DNA from: Alcanivorax profundi
GTDB taxonomy: Bacteria > Pseudomonadota > Gammaproteobacteria > Pseudomonadales > Alcanivoracaceae
DNA length: 64,000 nucleotides
NCBI RefSeq assembly: GCF_003597125.1
Contig: NZ_QYYA01000001.1
Span: 186,001 to 250,000, forward strand
Reading direction: 5' to 3'
Shown here: one piece after another, positions 50,289-58,024 of the stretch
Layout of the letters: every line of letters begins with the position of its first letter
Position numbering within the stretch: position 1 is the stretch's first letter
The notes under the pieces: generated by a model
Database searches by the model: none
What the model saw: only the letters and a program-made list of their open reading frames with translations
Told to the model about the DNA's origin: nothing
Program-made: the position numbers and the translations under genes

Positions 50289-50924
50289 TCAGGATTTCCA
50301 CTGGCCCACGCCAAGGAAGATCAACCGCAATTGTTTTTCGGCGGTGCCAAGCACTTCCTGCTGGCCGAAGGTATCGCTTTCTTCCAGTTCCAGCATTTCC
50401 TGAGTCAGTGCAGTGACGTTGTTCACTACCAGGCCGGCCATCATTTGCAGGTCTTCAGCGCTGAGGTGGTTAAGGAAGGGAAAGCGAGCCATGTCCATGG
50501 CCAACTCGTTGGTGAACATGCGGATTTCACGGCGGATAGCATTGCGCATGGTGGGGGTACCACCAAACAGCTCCTTGGCGACGAACAGAAAATGGGCGCG
50601 GTTCTCGCGCACATAATTGAAGTAGGTCTCCATGGAGCCGCGCAGCATGTTTTCGTTGGGCTGATTTTCCTGTCGGACCTGACGCATCATCTGCCGCAGG
50701 GTGCGGAAGGACTCGTCCAGCAGGGTCAGCCCCAGGGCGCTCATGTCGGTGAAATGGCGATAGAAGGCGGTGGGAACCACGCCGGCGCGTTTGGTCACTT
50801 CACGCAGGCTCAGGCTGGAAAAGGGCGCCTTTTTGACCACCAGATCCAGGGCAGCCTCCATCAAGGCCTCACGGGTCTGGCCCCGTTTAGGCTTGCGGGA
50901 TCTGCTGCTGCTTTCCTTGGACAT
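50289..50924 (-). CDS. desT: TetR-family regulator of unsaturated fatty acid genes (DesT/FabR-like)
   Basis: 211 aa from the ATG at 50924. The basic N-terminus SKESSSRSRKPKRGQTREAL leads into a TetR HTH (SLSLREVTKRAGVVPTAFYR and HFTDMSALGLTL). The C-terminal helical domain probably senses acyl-CoA. It is divergent from desC-desB, with a DesT-type operator in the shared intergenic region. In Pseudomonas DesT represses desCB and relaxes when the membrane needs unsaturated lipids. The upstream in-frame extension to 50981 has no clear ribosome binding site. Confidence 0.88.
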   Translation of the reverse strand: MSKESSSRSRKPKRGQTREALMEAALDLVVKKAPFSSLSLREVTKRAGVVPTAFYRHFTDMSALGLTLLDESFRTLRQMMRQVRQENQPNENMLRGSMETYFNYVRENRAHFLFVAKELFGGTPTMRNAIRREIRMFTNELAMDMARFPFLNHLSAEDLQMMAGLVVNNVTALTQEMLELEESDTFGQQEVLGTAEKQLRLIFLGVGQWKS

Positions 50925-51035
50925 CGGATTGGCCTCCAAAAATACGCTGTAAATTCTCCTCGTTGTGGGACGGTGATGCAACTAATTCCACAAAAAGCTT
51001 TGTAAGCACATGAAAATGAAAGCCTTTATTTTTTT

Positions 51036-51053
51036 AGTGAACAAGTGTTGACT
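51036..51053. promoter_or_regulatory. DesT operator
   Basis: AGTGAACAAGTGTTGACT: the AGTGAAC / GTTGACT half-sites with a 4-nt spacer match, as I recall it, the Pseudomonas DesT box. It overlaps the -35 element of the desC promoter, so binding would block RNA polymerase. A second partial site (TGTTCACTTT) lies at 51087-51096. Confidence 0.8.
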
Positions 51054-51076
51054 TTAATCGCTGTGCTGAGAATAAT
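51048..51076 (+). promoter_or_regulatory. Sigma-70 promoter of desC-desB
   Basis: TTGACT (51048-51053), a 17-nt spacer and AATAAT (51071-51076): near-consensus spacing and sequence, 33 nt before the desC start codon. Confidence 0.75.
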
Positions 51077-51108
51077 GCGTACATCTGTTCACTTTAAGGG
51101 TTTTTCCC

Positions 51109-52233
51109 ATGAACGCAACTACACAGACTCCGCGACGTTTTCAGCAAGGCCTTCAGCGCCTGTTGCAGTCCCGTGTTGCCGGGGTGCTCAGCTACCCCCA
51201 CGGCGTTGATCGCTACCTGGAAGTGCTCAACCCACTTTGGTCCACCACGGAAGTCCGTGCACGGGTGGAGAAGATTGAACACCTGACGGCCGACAGCGTG
51301 ACCGTGACCTTGCAGCCCAATACCAACTGGCAGGGCTTTATTCCGGGCCAGTTCGTGCAGCTGACGGTCAGCATTGACGGCAAGCGCCACACCCGTTGTT
51401 ACTCTCCGGCCAACTCCCTGCATCGCACCGATGGCCGCATTGAGCTGACCGCCAAGGCCCATGCCAACGGCTTCGTTTCACGTTACCTGCGCGAGCAGCT
51501 GCAGGAAGGCGAGGTCGTCACCCTGAGCCCGGCTGGGGGTGAGTTTGCCCTGCCGGAGCAGCGCCCCGAGCGGGTGCTGCTGATCAGTGGCGGCAGTGGT
51601 ATTACGCCGGTGATGTCCATGTTGCGCACCTTGTGTGATGAGGGCTATGACGGCGAGATCACGTTTTTGCACTACGCCAATCGTGCCGAAGACATGATCT
51701 ATGCAGACGAGCTGGCGGATATTGCCACCCGTCACAACAACGTGACCCTGCTGCGTGCTTTTGGCGAGGGCGAATCGGGTGGCGAGTTGTCGGGGTTGTT
51801 CTGTAGTGAACACTTGTGCAGCTCTGTTCCGGATTTTGCACAGGCAACCACTTTTTTGTGTGGTCCGCCGCCGATGATGGCGGCAGTGGAAAAGGTCTGG
51901 GAAGAGGAAGGCCTGAGCGACCGGTTGCACAAGGAGCAGTTCACCCTGGCAACGCCACAGCTGGACACCAGTGATGAAGCGGGGGGCGAAGTGCGTTTTG
52001 CCCGCAGTGAAACCCTGGTCGCCAATAACGGCAGCAACCTGCTTGAGCAGGCCGAGGCGGCAGGCCTGACCCCGGAATCCGGCTGCCGGATGGGGATCTG
52101 TTACAGCTGCACCTGCAAGAAAACCGCTGGCAAGGTACGCGATCTGCGCACCGGTGAGATCAGCAGCGGCGATGAAGAAGACATTCAACTTTGCGTCAGC
52201 GTGCCAGTGGGCACGGTGACCCTGGACATTTAA
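51109..52233 (+). CDS. desC: Ferredoxin-reductase electron donor for the desaturase (DesC-like)
   Basis: 374 aa. An FNR-type reductase domain (RCYSPANSLHRTDGRIELTA FAD region quoted in part; LISGGSGITPVMSML NAD(P) region; TFLCGPPPMMAAVEKVWEEE) is followed by a C-terminal plant-type [2Fe-2S] ferredoxin with cysteines in SGCRMGICYSCTC and IQLCVSVP. It supplies electrons to the acyl-CoA desaturase encoded 18 nt downstream. Expression is probably controlled by DesT. Confidence 0.9.
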   Translation: MNATTQTPRRFQQGLQRLLQSRVAGVLSYPHGVDRYLEVLNPLWSTTEVRARVEKIEHLTADSVTVTLQPNTNWQGFIPGQFVQLTVSIDGKRHTRCYSPANSLHRTDGRIELTAKAHANGFVSRYLREQLQEGEVVTLSPAGGEFALPEQRPERVLLISGGSGITPVMSMLRTLCDEGYDGEITFLHYANRAEDMIYADELADIATRHNNVTLLRAFGEGESGGELSGLFCSEHLCSSVPDFAQATTFLCGPPPMMAAVEKVWEEEGLSDRLHKEQFTLATPQLDTSDEAGGEVRFARSETLVANNGSNLLEQAEAAGLTPESGCRMGICYSCTCKKTAGKVRDLRTGEISSGDEEDIQLCVSVPVGTVTLDI

Positions 52234-52251
52234 AGGAAAGGAGTCAGCATC

Positions 52252-53394
52252 ATGAGCATTTACCACACTCTGACCCCGGAACAATTTGACGCCATCGGCC
52301 AGGAACTGGATGCCATCCGTAACCGTGAAATCGCGGACCTGGGCGAGAAGGACGAGAAATACATCCGTACCCTGATCAAGCGCCAGCGTCAGCTGGAAGT
52401 GGCCGGCCGCGGCCTGCTGATGGCGGGTTTCCTGCCGCCGGCATGGCTTGCCGGGGTAGCCTGTCTGTCGGCTTCCAAGATCCTGGATAACATGGAAATT
52501 GGCCACAACGTCATGCATGGCCAATACGACTGGATGGGTGACAAGAATATCAACTCGCGGAACTTTGACTGGGACAACACCTGTACCAATACCGCGTGGA
52601 AGCACACCCACAACTTTGAGCACCATACCTTCACCAACGTGCTCGACAAGGATCACGACATTGGTTACGGCATTCTGCGTATGTCAGACGATCAGGAGTG
52701 GGAGCCGCGCTTTGTCCTGAACCCGATCCTGGCGGTGATTCTGTCCACCTTCTTCCAGCACTTTGTGGCGGTACAGAGTCTCAAGCTCGAGGACTACCTG
52801 ATCTACAAGACCAAGACGAAGGAAGAGTTGAAGGCAGAGTTCAAGCCGACCTGGAAGAAGATGCGCAAGCAGTTGTTCAAGGACTATCTGCTGTTCCCGG
52901 CGCTGGCCGGCCCGTTCTTCCCGTTCGTGTTTGCCGGAAACGTGACGGCGAACCTGGCGCGTAACCTGTGGTCTTCCCAGGTGATCTTCAATGGTCACTT
53001 CCCGGAGGAGGTCGAGCAGTTCCCGGAGTCGGTACTGGAAGACGAAAGCCGTGGTCACTGGTATGTGCGCCAGATGCTGGGCTCGGCCAACTTTGAGGGT
53101 GGCCGTCTCATGCACATCATGAGCGGTAACCTGAGCTTCCAGATCGAACACCACCTGTTCCCGGACATTCCTGCGCATCGCTATGCAAGAATTTCTCCTG
53201 AGGTAAAGGCGATCTGCGAGAAGTACGGCCTGCCCTACAACACCGGCTCGTTCATGAAGCAATCGGTCAGTGTGTGGAAGCGGATTTTCAAGATGTCCCT
53301 GCCGGGCAAGCGCGGTGGAAAGGGCAAGGGTTTAATGGCAAAAGTCATCCCTCTGAAGTCTGAATCCGGCTCAACTTCCCGTCAGGCCGCGTGA
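52252..53394 (+). CDS. desB: Acyl-CoA/fatty-acid delta-9 desaturase (DesB-like)
   Basis: 380-aa integral membrane desaturase. Three histidine boxes are visible: GHNVMHGQ, KHTHNFEHHTFTN and FQIEHHLFPDIPAHRYA. Hydrophobic spans flank them (GRGLLMAGFLPPAWLAGVAC, PILAVILSTFFQHFVAVQSL). The C-terminus is basic. It acts in the membrane with DesC to make monounsaturated chains. It is terminated by the hairpin at 53462. Confidence 0.92.
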   Translation: MSIYHTLTPEQFDAIGQELDAIRNREIADLGEKDEKYIRTLIKRQRQLEVAGRGLLMAGFLPPAWLAGVACLSASKILDNMEIGHNVMHGQYDWMGDKNINSRNFDWDNTCTNTAWKHTHNFEHHTFTNVLDKDHDIGYGILRMSDDQEWEPRFVLNPILAVILSTFFQHFVAVQSLKLEDYLIYKTKTKEELKAEFKPTWKKMRKQLFKDYLLFPALAGPFFPFVFAGNVTANLARNLWSSQVIFNGHFPEEVEQFPESVLEDESRGHWYVRQMLGSANFEGGRLMHIMSGNLSFQIEHHLFPDIPAHRYARISPEVKAICEKYGLPYNTGSFMKQSVSVWKRIFKMSLPGKRGGKGKGLMAKVIPLKSESGSTSRQAA

Positions 53395-53461
53395 CCCGCT
53401 AGTCGCAGCAAAGAGCACCCGGTAGAGGCCGGTTAGCTGGTTCCGGCCCTGCCATCCTTAT

Positions 53462-53494
53462 GCTACTCTCAGTCGATCTGAGAGTAGCTTTTTT
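53462..53494 (+). terminator. Terminator of desC-desB
   Basis: The 11-bp stem GCTACTCTCAG / CTGAGAGTAGC with a TCGAT loop is followed by six T residues, 68 nt after the desB stop. Confidence 0.9.
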
Positions 53495-53517
53495 CATTTT
53501 GGGGACAAGGCAAACGC

Positions 53518-54531
53518 ATGGCAGAAATGACAGATTCCGGTGTGCTGTTGCGCATGGCCTACAAGGCCATGGTAAATGCCGGTATTGATGCTGATGCCGT
53601 GTTGGCAGAGGTCGGTCTCGACAAATCCATCTTGCAGGTTCCTGACCTGCGTACCCCCCACGATGCCCAGGAATGGTTCTGGCAGGCTCTTGAGAAAGTG
53701 TCTGGCGATGAACACATCGGTTTGCACCTGGGCCAGCATATTCCTGTCTACAAGGGGCAGGTGCTGGAGTACCTGTTTCTGTCGAGCCCTACCTTTGGTG
53801 AGGGTCTGAAGCGGGCGCTGGATTACCAGCGACTGTTGTCTGATGCCGCGCAGGGCGAATTGTTTGAGGAGGGAGAGCGTGTCTTCCTCAAGCAGATGAT
53901 CTGGAGCAAACGCCTGAGTCATCTGAACGAATGCATGATGATGGGCATCATCAAATTCTTCCGGTTTGTCACTGATGGCGCTTTCGAGCCGCTGGAGATC
54001 CATTTTGGTCATTCTCCCCATGCGGACCAGAAGGAATATGAACGCCAGTTTGAATGCCCGGTGAAATTCGACATGCCCAGTGTGGGCATGTATTTCGATG
54101 CGTCGGTCATGAGCCTGTCTTCTGCCCACCACGAGCCGGAATTGCTGCACCTGCATGAGCAGCTGGCCAGCGAGCAGGTGGCACGGCTGGAAAAGCAGGA
54201 TCTGGTGGCGCAGGTGAATCGCCTGATCGGGGAGCTGCTGGAATCCGGGCACGCCAACCTGGAAGAAGTGGCCGAACGTTTGGGTATCAAGGCGCGGCAG
54301 TTGCGCACCCGGCTTGCCGATGCAGGTACCAATTTCAACCAGCTGGTGGCCGATTACCGTTGTCGGCTGGCCAAACGCTTGTTGGCCGGCACGGACGAAT
54401 CCATTGACGAAATCGTTTATCTGACCGGCTTTTCCGAACCGTCGACCTTTTATCGTGCCTTCAAGCGCTGGGTTGGGATGACCCCGATCGAGTACCGCAA
54501 GCTGAAAGCCGAAGAGGATGCCATGGGTTAG
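53518..54531 (+). CDS. AraC-family transcriptional regulator
   Basis: 337 aa. The N-terminal about 220 residues are an arabinose_bd-like ligand domain (MAYKAMVNAGIDADAVLAEV, GLHLGQHIPVYKGQVLEYLF). The C-terminal about 100 residues form the double HTH: NLEEVAERLGIKARQLRTRL and IDEIVYLTGFSEPSTFYRAF, followed by the family ending KRWVGMTPIEYR. The target is unknown. The neighbouring lipid genes suggest, but do not show, a lipid- or hydrocarbon-related effector. Confidence 0.9.
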   Translation: MAEMTDSGVLLRMAYKAMVNAGIDADAVLAEVGLDKSILQVPDLRTPHDAQEWFWQALEKVSGDEHIGLHLGQHIPVYKGQVLEYLFLSSPTFGEGLKRALDYQRLLSDAAQGELFEEGERVFLKQMIWSKRLSHLNECMMMGIIKFFRFVTDGAFEPLEIHFGHSPHADQKEYERQFECPVKFDMPSVGMYFDASVMSLSSAHHEPELLHLHEQLASEQVARLEKQDLVAQVNRLIGELLESGHANLEEVAERLGIKARQLRTRLADAGTNFNQLVADYRCRLAKRLLAGTDESIDEIVYLTGFSEPSTFYRAFKRWVGMTPIEYRKLKAEEDAMG

Positions 54532-54560
54532 CCTGCCGGCGAATGACGGCAAGCTTACCA

Positions 54561-54585
54561 AAGGCGCCGTTGGCGCCTTTTTTGC
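54561..54585 (+). terminator. Terminator after the AraC gene
   Basis: AAGGCGCC / GGCGCCTT stem with a GTT loop followed by TTTTTT, 30 nt after the AraC stop. Confidence 0.85.
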
Positions 54586-54625
54586 TTAAATGGTCTGGAT
54601 TGTTGTGCCTGTTGTGGAGCCCACA

Positions 54626-54904
54626 GTGAAAACCTTTTTGAGAAAAGTCTTCTGGCCGATCCTGCGGCCCTTCGAATCCGGTACGGATGAGTACAACTAC
54701 CGGGCGTCTTACCGCAAGATTCTTCTTGGGGTGGGAAGCCTGTTCCTGATCCTGTCCGCCGCAACGTTGGCGATGAGTCTTCACTCCGGGCTCTATGGCG
54801 GGCTGATCCCGGCGGTGTTTTTCGGGGTGTCGGCGTTGGTGTGTGTCGTGGTGGGCCTGTTGGGCGAAGACAAGGCCGTTGCCCGGATCTGGAAGAGCCG
54901 CTGA
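54626..54904 (+). CDS. Small membrane protein of unknown function
   Basis: 92 aa from the GTG at 54626 (GGAG 6 nt upstream). A basic amphipathic N-terminus (KTFLRKVFWPILRPFESGTD) is followed by two membrane helices (ILLGVGSLFLILSAATLAMS; GGLIPAVFFGVSALVCVVVG). I recognise no family. The longer frame from 54590 runs from the terminator and is less likely. Confidence 0.55.
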   Translation: MKTFLRKVFWPILRPFESGTDEYNYRASYRKILLGVGSLFLILSAATLAMSLHSGLYGGLIPAVFFGVSALVCVVVGLLGEDKAVARIWKSR

Positions 54905-54968
54905 ATCAGAGCGTTATTGGCAAGCTGTCATCACGGCTTTAGGCTTGCAAAACGCAGTAATCAACCAC

Positions 54969-54997
54969 AAAAAAGCCCCGCATTGCGGGGCTTTTTT
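54969..54997. terminator. Bidirectional terminator
   Basis: The AAAAAAGCCCCGC / GCGGGGCTTTTTT symmetrical stem-loop has A- and T-runs on its two sides. It can stop transcription of the small membrane gene (+) and of tRNA-Ser (-). Confidence 0.92.
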
Positions 54998-55001
54998 GAT
55001 T

Positions 55002-55089
55002 TGGCGGTGAGGGAGGGATTCGAACCCTCGATACGTTTCCGTATACACACTTTCCAGGCGTGCTCCTTCGGCCACTCGGACACCTCACC
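55002..55089 (-). tRNA. tRNA-Ser (anticodon GGA)
   Basis: Minus-strand sequence begins GGTGAGGTGTCCGAGTGG and ends CCTCACCGCCA. Acceptor stem GGTGAGG/CCTCACC, anticodon loop CTGGAAA (GGA), a long class II variable arm (TATACGGAAACGTAT, partial), and the T-loop GGTTCGAATCC. CCA is encoded. It is essentially identical in layout to E. coli tRNA-Ser(GGA). Confidence 0.96.
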
Positions 55090-55230
55090 TTGAAACAGTT
55101 TGGCACTGCCTTGCGGCAGTGGAGCAGGCGTATGGCCATTACCTTGCTCACTCTTGAGGGCGCGTAGAGTACCGGAGGGTGGGGGTGCTGGCAAGTACTG
55201 CGGGGCCGGTTGGTCAGGCTTTGAGCGATT

Positions 55231-55668
55231 TCAGGTTCGCGCCAGATAAATCCCGGTAAATTCACAGACGGTTTGGCCTTGCTGATCTTTGCCGATAGCG
55301 CGAATGGCCAGGCTGGCCTTGCCGCGCAGGGTCAGGCGCTCCTCAAACCGGGGACGCTGCTCGGTGGTCACGGTGATCTGCATGTCGCTATGTAGCGGCA
55401 GGGTATATTTGAGCTGAGTCTCCACCGCCACCACATCAGCAGGGTGCCCGGCCTGTTGAGCGAGCAAGGTGGTCAGCCCCCAGCCGGACAGGGCCAGCAA
55501 GGCGGCCTGGCTGCCAGCGAAGAAGGTGCCCTTGTCATTATGGTTCGGGGCCAGTGGGGCGCTGACCCGCAGCTGATCGCCGTCAAACTGTTCGAACCGG
55601 AAATAGAGATGCCGGGTCAACGGGATTGCGTCACGAACCTGATCCGCCAGCGCGTCCAGATCGATCAT
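55231..55668 (-). CDS. YiiD_C-type hot-dog thioesterase
   Basis: 145 aa. IPLTRHLYFRFEQFDGDQLR, SAPLAPNHNDKGTFFAGSQA and LLALSGWGLTTLL follow the YiiD_C thioesterase pattern (APL.PN.N.KGT.FAGS..AL). Likely cleaves an acyl-CoA or acyl-ACP. It overlaps the nitroreductase stop by 4 nt, so the two are translationally coupled. Confidence 0.85.
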   Translation of the reverse strand: MIDLDALADQVRDAIPLTRHLYFRFEQFDGDQLRVSAPLAPNHNDKGTFFAGSQAALLALSGWGLTTLLAQQAGHPADVVAVETQLKYTLPLHSDMQITVTTEQRPRFEERLTLRGKASLAIRAIGKDQQGQTVCEFTGIYLART

Positions 55669-56222
55669 GGCAGCTGACGGATGTAGTCTGCGGGGGCGTC
55701 GTCGGGAAGGCTCTTCAGACCAATGGCCGGGGTACCGAGATACAGATAGGCGATCACCTGGTCCTTGGCCGCAAACCCAAGCATGGATTTGGCCAGGTCG
55801 GAATTAGCCATGGCACCAGTGCGCCACATGGCGCCGATGCCGATTTCATAGGCCGCCAGCATCATGTTTTGAACAGCAGCTCCCACAGCGAGCATCTGCT
55901 CCCAGGCGGGGATTTTATGATTTTCGGTGATATCCGCTACGACGACGATGATGGTCGGAGCGCGTAATGCCTTGTTGCGGGCAATTTCCCGGGTGCGGCT
56001 GTCGGCCTGGGGCTGCTCTTCGAGAAGCTGCGCCTCCATGATGTCGCCAAGCCGCTCGCGCTGTTCGCCTTCCAGTACGATAAAGCGCCAGGGTCGCAGC
56101 AGCCCGTGATCCGGAGCGCGGATCGCTGCGCGCAGCAACAGGTCCAGCTGTTCGTCGCTGGGGCCGGGTTCGGCCAGGCGGGGACAGGATACGCGGGTGG
56201 TGAGGGCGGTGAGGGTGTCCAT
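55665..56222 (-). CDS. Nitroreductase family protein (YdjA-like)
   Basis: 185 aa FMN-dependent nitroreductase. It has RAAIRAPDHGLLRPWRFIVL with the FMN-binding arginine region, ALRAPTIIVVVADI, and WEQMLAVGAAVQNMMLAAYE followed by GIGAMWRTGA. The short YdjA-type length and the PDHGLLRPWRF motif support this group. It probably reduces nitro or quinone compounds with NAD(P)H; the natural substrate is unknown. Confidence 0.88.
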   Translation of the reverse strand: MDTLTALTTRVSCPRLAEPGPSDEQLDLLLRAAIRAPDHGLLRPWRFIVLEGEQRERLGDIMEAQLLEEQPQADSRTREIARNKALRAPTIIVVVADITENHKIPAWEQMLAVGAAVQNMMLAAYEIGIGAMWRTGAMANSDLAKSMLGFAAKDQVIAYLYLGTPAIGLKSLPDDAPADYIRQLP

Positions 56223-56379
56223 TCAGTGCTCCATTAACAAGGGCGCCATGGTATCCCGAATTGCGAATGAGTCCCAGCCACGACCTTAAAAGGGAGAAAT
56301 AATCGCGTTAGTCGCCCCAGCCTTTTTTCTTAGAAGGGAAAGCGCTAAGCTTCCCGAAAATCATGTGAAACGATTCACA

Positions 56380-57924
56380 ATGTCTTCCACCTCGAAAAAG
56401 AAAGCTCGCCGTCCGTTGATCGGGCCCATGGAGCGGGCACGCCGCCAGGCCAACTATATCCGTCTGCTTGCCTTTCTGGTGGCGGCAATGATGCTGGTGG
56501 CGGGTCTGAAGCTTGAGCTGTACCCACAGTTGCACCTCTTGGGGGTGGCGGGATTACTGGCCTATCCGCTGGTGGCCCAGGGCATCCTGTTCCTGGCCAT
56601 GAAAAAAGACAAACCCCAGAAGCCGGTGCATCAGGCACTAATGCAGTCCGATGCCATGATTATTGGGGTCGCGTGTGCGCTTCTGCATTTTGCGCTGGTG
56701 CCATCACTGGTGTTGTTGATCATTGTCCATGCCAATGCGGTAAGCAGTGGAGGCCTCAAACCCTGGCTGCTCAACCTGCTCATGACCAGTATTGGGGCCC
56801 TGTTGATGGGGTATCTGCTGGGTTTTGCCTATTTGCCGCCGGATCAGGCCCCGGTATTGCTGACGGTGATTTCGCTGCTCGGCCTGGGTATCTATGTGGG
56901 AGCGTCCTCGACCTTTGCGCATTTACAGGCTAAATACCTGAAGCAAGCTCAGGAGCTGGTCACCCGGCAGCAACAGCAGGCTGTAGAAATGTCCCGCAAG
57001 CTGGCCAAGTATTTGCCGCCACAGATCTGGGGCTCGATTTTTTCCGGTAAGCGTGACGCCAAGTTGGAAACCCGTCGCAAACGGCTGACGGTGTTCTTTT
57101 CCGATATCAAGGGCTTCAGTGCTATTTCAGAGGAACTGCCGCTGGCGACCCTGACCAGCATGCTGAACTCCTATCTTAGTGAGATGACCCGAATTGCGCT
57201 CCGGCATGGCGGGACGATCGACAAGTTTATCGGTGATGCGGTGATGGTGTTCTTTGGTGACCCCAAGAGTGCGGGAGCCAGAGAGGATGCCTATCGGTGT
57301 GTGTTGATGGCCATCGAGATGCAGGAACAAATGAAGCTGCTGCGCCAGCGTTGGAAGCGCGAAGGCATTGATCACAAGCTGGAAATCCGGATTGGCATTA
57401 ATACCGGCTATGTCACGGTGGGCAACTTTGGGACGGATTCGCGCATGGATTACACCATTCTGGGCACGGATGTGAATCTGGCCAGCCGTCTGGAGTCGGC
57501 CTGTCGTCCCGGGGGGGTACTGATTTCCGAAGCGACACAGGCGTTGGTGAAAGACCGCATTCGTTGTCGCAACATGGGCGATATTCAGGTCAAGGGTTTT
57601 AATCGTCCGATTCCGGTATTCGAAGCGCTGGGCGCACAGAAGGATGCCGGCGCGAAGAATCGCTACGTGTCTGCGCAAACCAGTGGCTTTGGTATTCACC
57701 TGGATGTGGAGCGTATTCGCAACTTTGACAAGAACACTATTCTCAGAACGTTGGCCCGTTCCGCCACTGATCTGAAAAAAACTGAGCCGGTGTCGGTCAA
57801 TTACGAGGCGGAAGGGTTTAGCCTGCATGTGGACAGCGAGGCCATCAAGAAGAGAGAGCGGGAAAAAGTGATCGAAATGATGGGACGGGTAGCCAAGAAG
57901 GTACAAACCCAGGTCCGGGTGTAA
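56380..57924 (+). CDS. cyaB: Membrane-bound class III adenylate cyclase (CyaB-like, MASE2)
   Basis: 514 aa from the ATG at 56380 (a GTG at 56365 is equally possible; no strong Shine-Dalgarno for either). RRPLIGPMERARRQANYIRL opens a MASE2 membrane sensor of about six helices to residue 180. The class III cyclase catalytic domain follows: RLTVFFSDIKGFSAIS with the metal-binding Asp, GGTIDKFIGDAVMVFFGDP, and TILGTDVNLASRLESACRPG. The C-terminus has about 80 extra residues with two similar copies, GFGIHLDVERIR near 436 and GFSLHVDSEAIK near 479. cAMP made here would act through a Vfr-like receptor elsewhere. Confidence 0.87.
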   Translation: MSSTSKKKARRPLIGPMERARRQANYIRLLAFLVAAMMLVAGLKLELYPQLHLLGVAGLLAYPLVAQGILFLAMKKDKPQKPVHQALMQSDAMIIGVACALLHFALVPSLVLLIIVHANAVSSGGLKPWLLNLLMTSIGALLMGYLLGFAYLPPDQAPVLLTVISLLGLGIYVGASSTFAHLQAKYLKQAQELVTRQQQQAVEMSRKLAKYLPPQIWGSIFSGKRDAKLETRRKRLTVFFSDIKGFSAISEELPLATLTSMLNSYLSEMTRIALRHGGTIDKFIGDAVMVFFGDPKSAGAREDAYRCVLMAIEMQEQMKLLRQRWKREGIDHKLEIRIGINTGYVTVGNFGTDSRMDYTILGTDVNLASRLESACRPGGVLISEATQALVKDRIRCRNMGDIQVKGFNRPIPVFEALGAQKDAGAKNRYVSAQTSGFGIHLDVERIRNFDKNTILRTLARSATDLKKTEPVSVNYEAEGFSLHVDSEAIKKREREKVIEMMGRVAKKVQTQVRV

Positions 57925-57972
57925 GCCTCTAATGACGGCAGGCGTCATGCGAGGGTAGTTGCATGCCCTATA

Positions 57973-58004
57973 CGAAAAACCACGCCAAAGGGCGTGGTTT
58001 TTCG
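57973..58004. terminator. Bidirectional terminator between cyaB and the beta-helix gene
   Basis: CGAAAAACCACGCC / GGCGTGGTTTTTCG perfect stem with an AAAG loop between convergent genes; A- and T-runs on both sides. Confidence 0.88.
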
Positions 58005-58024
58005 TTTCCGGGTTCGTCGTTCTG

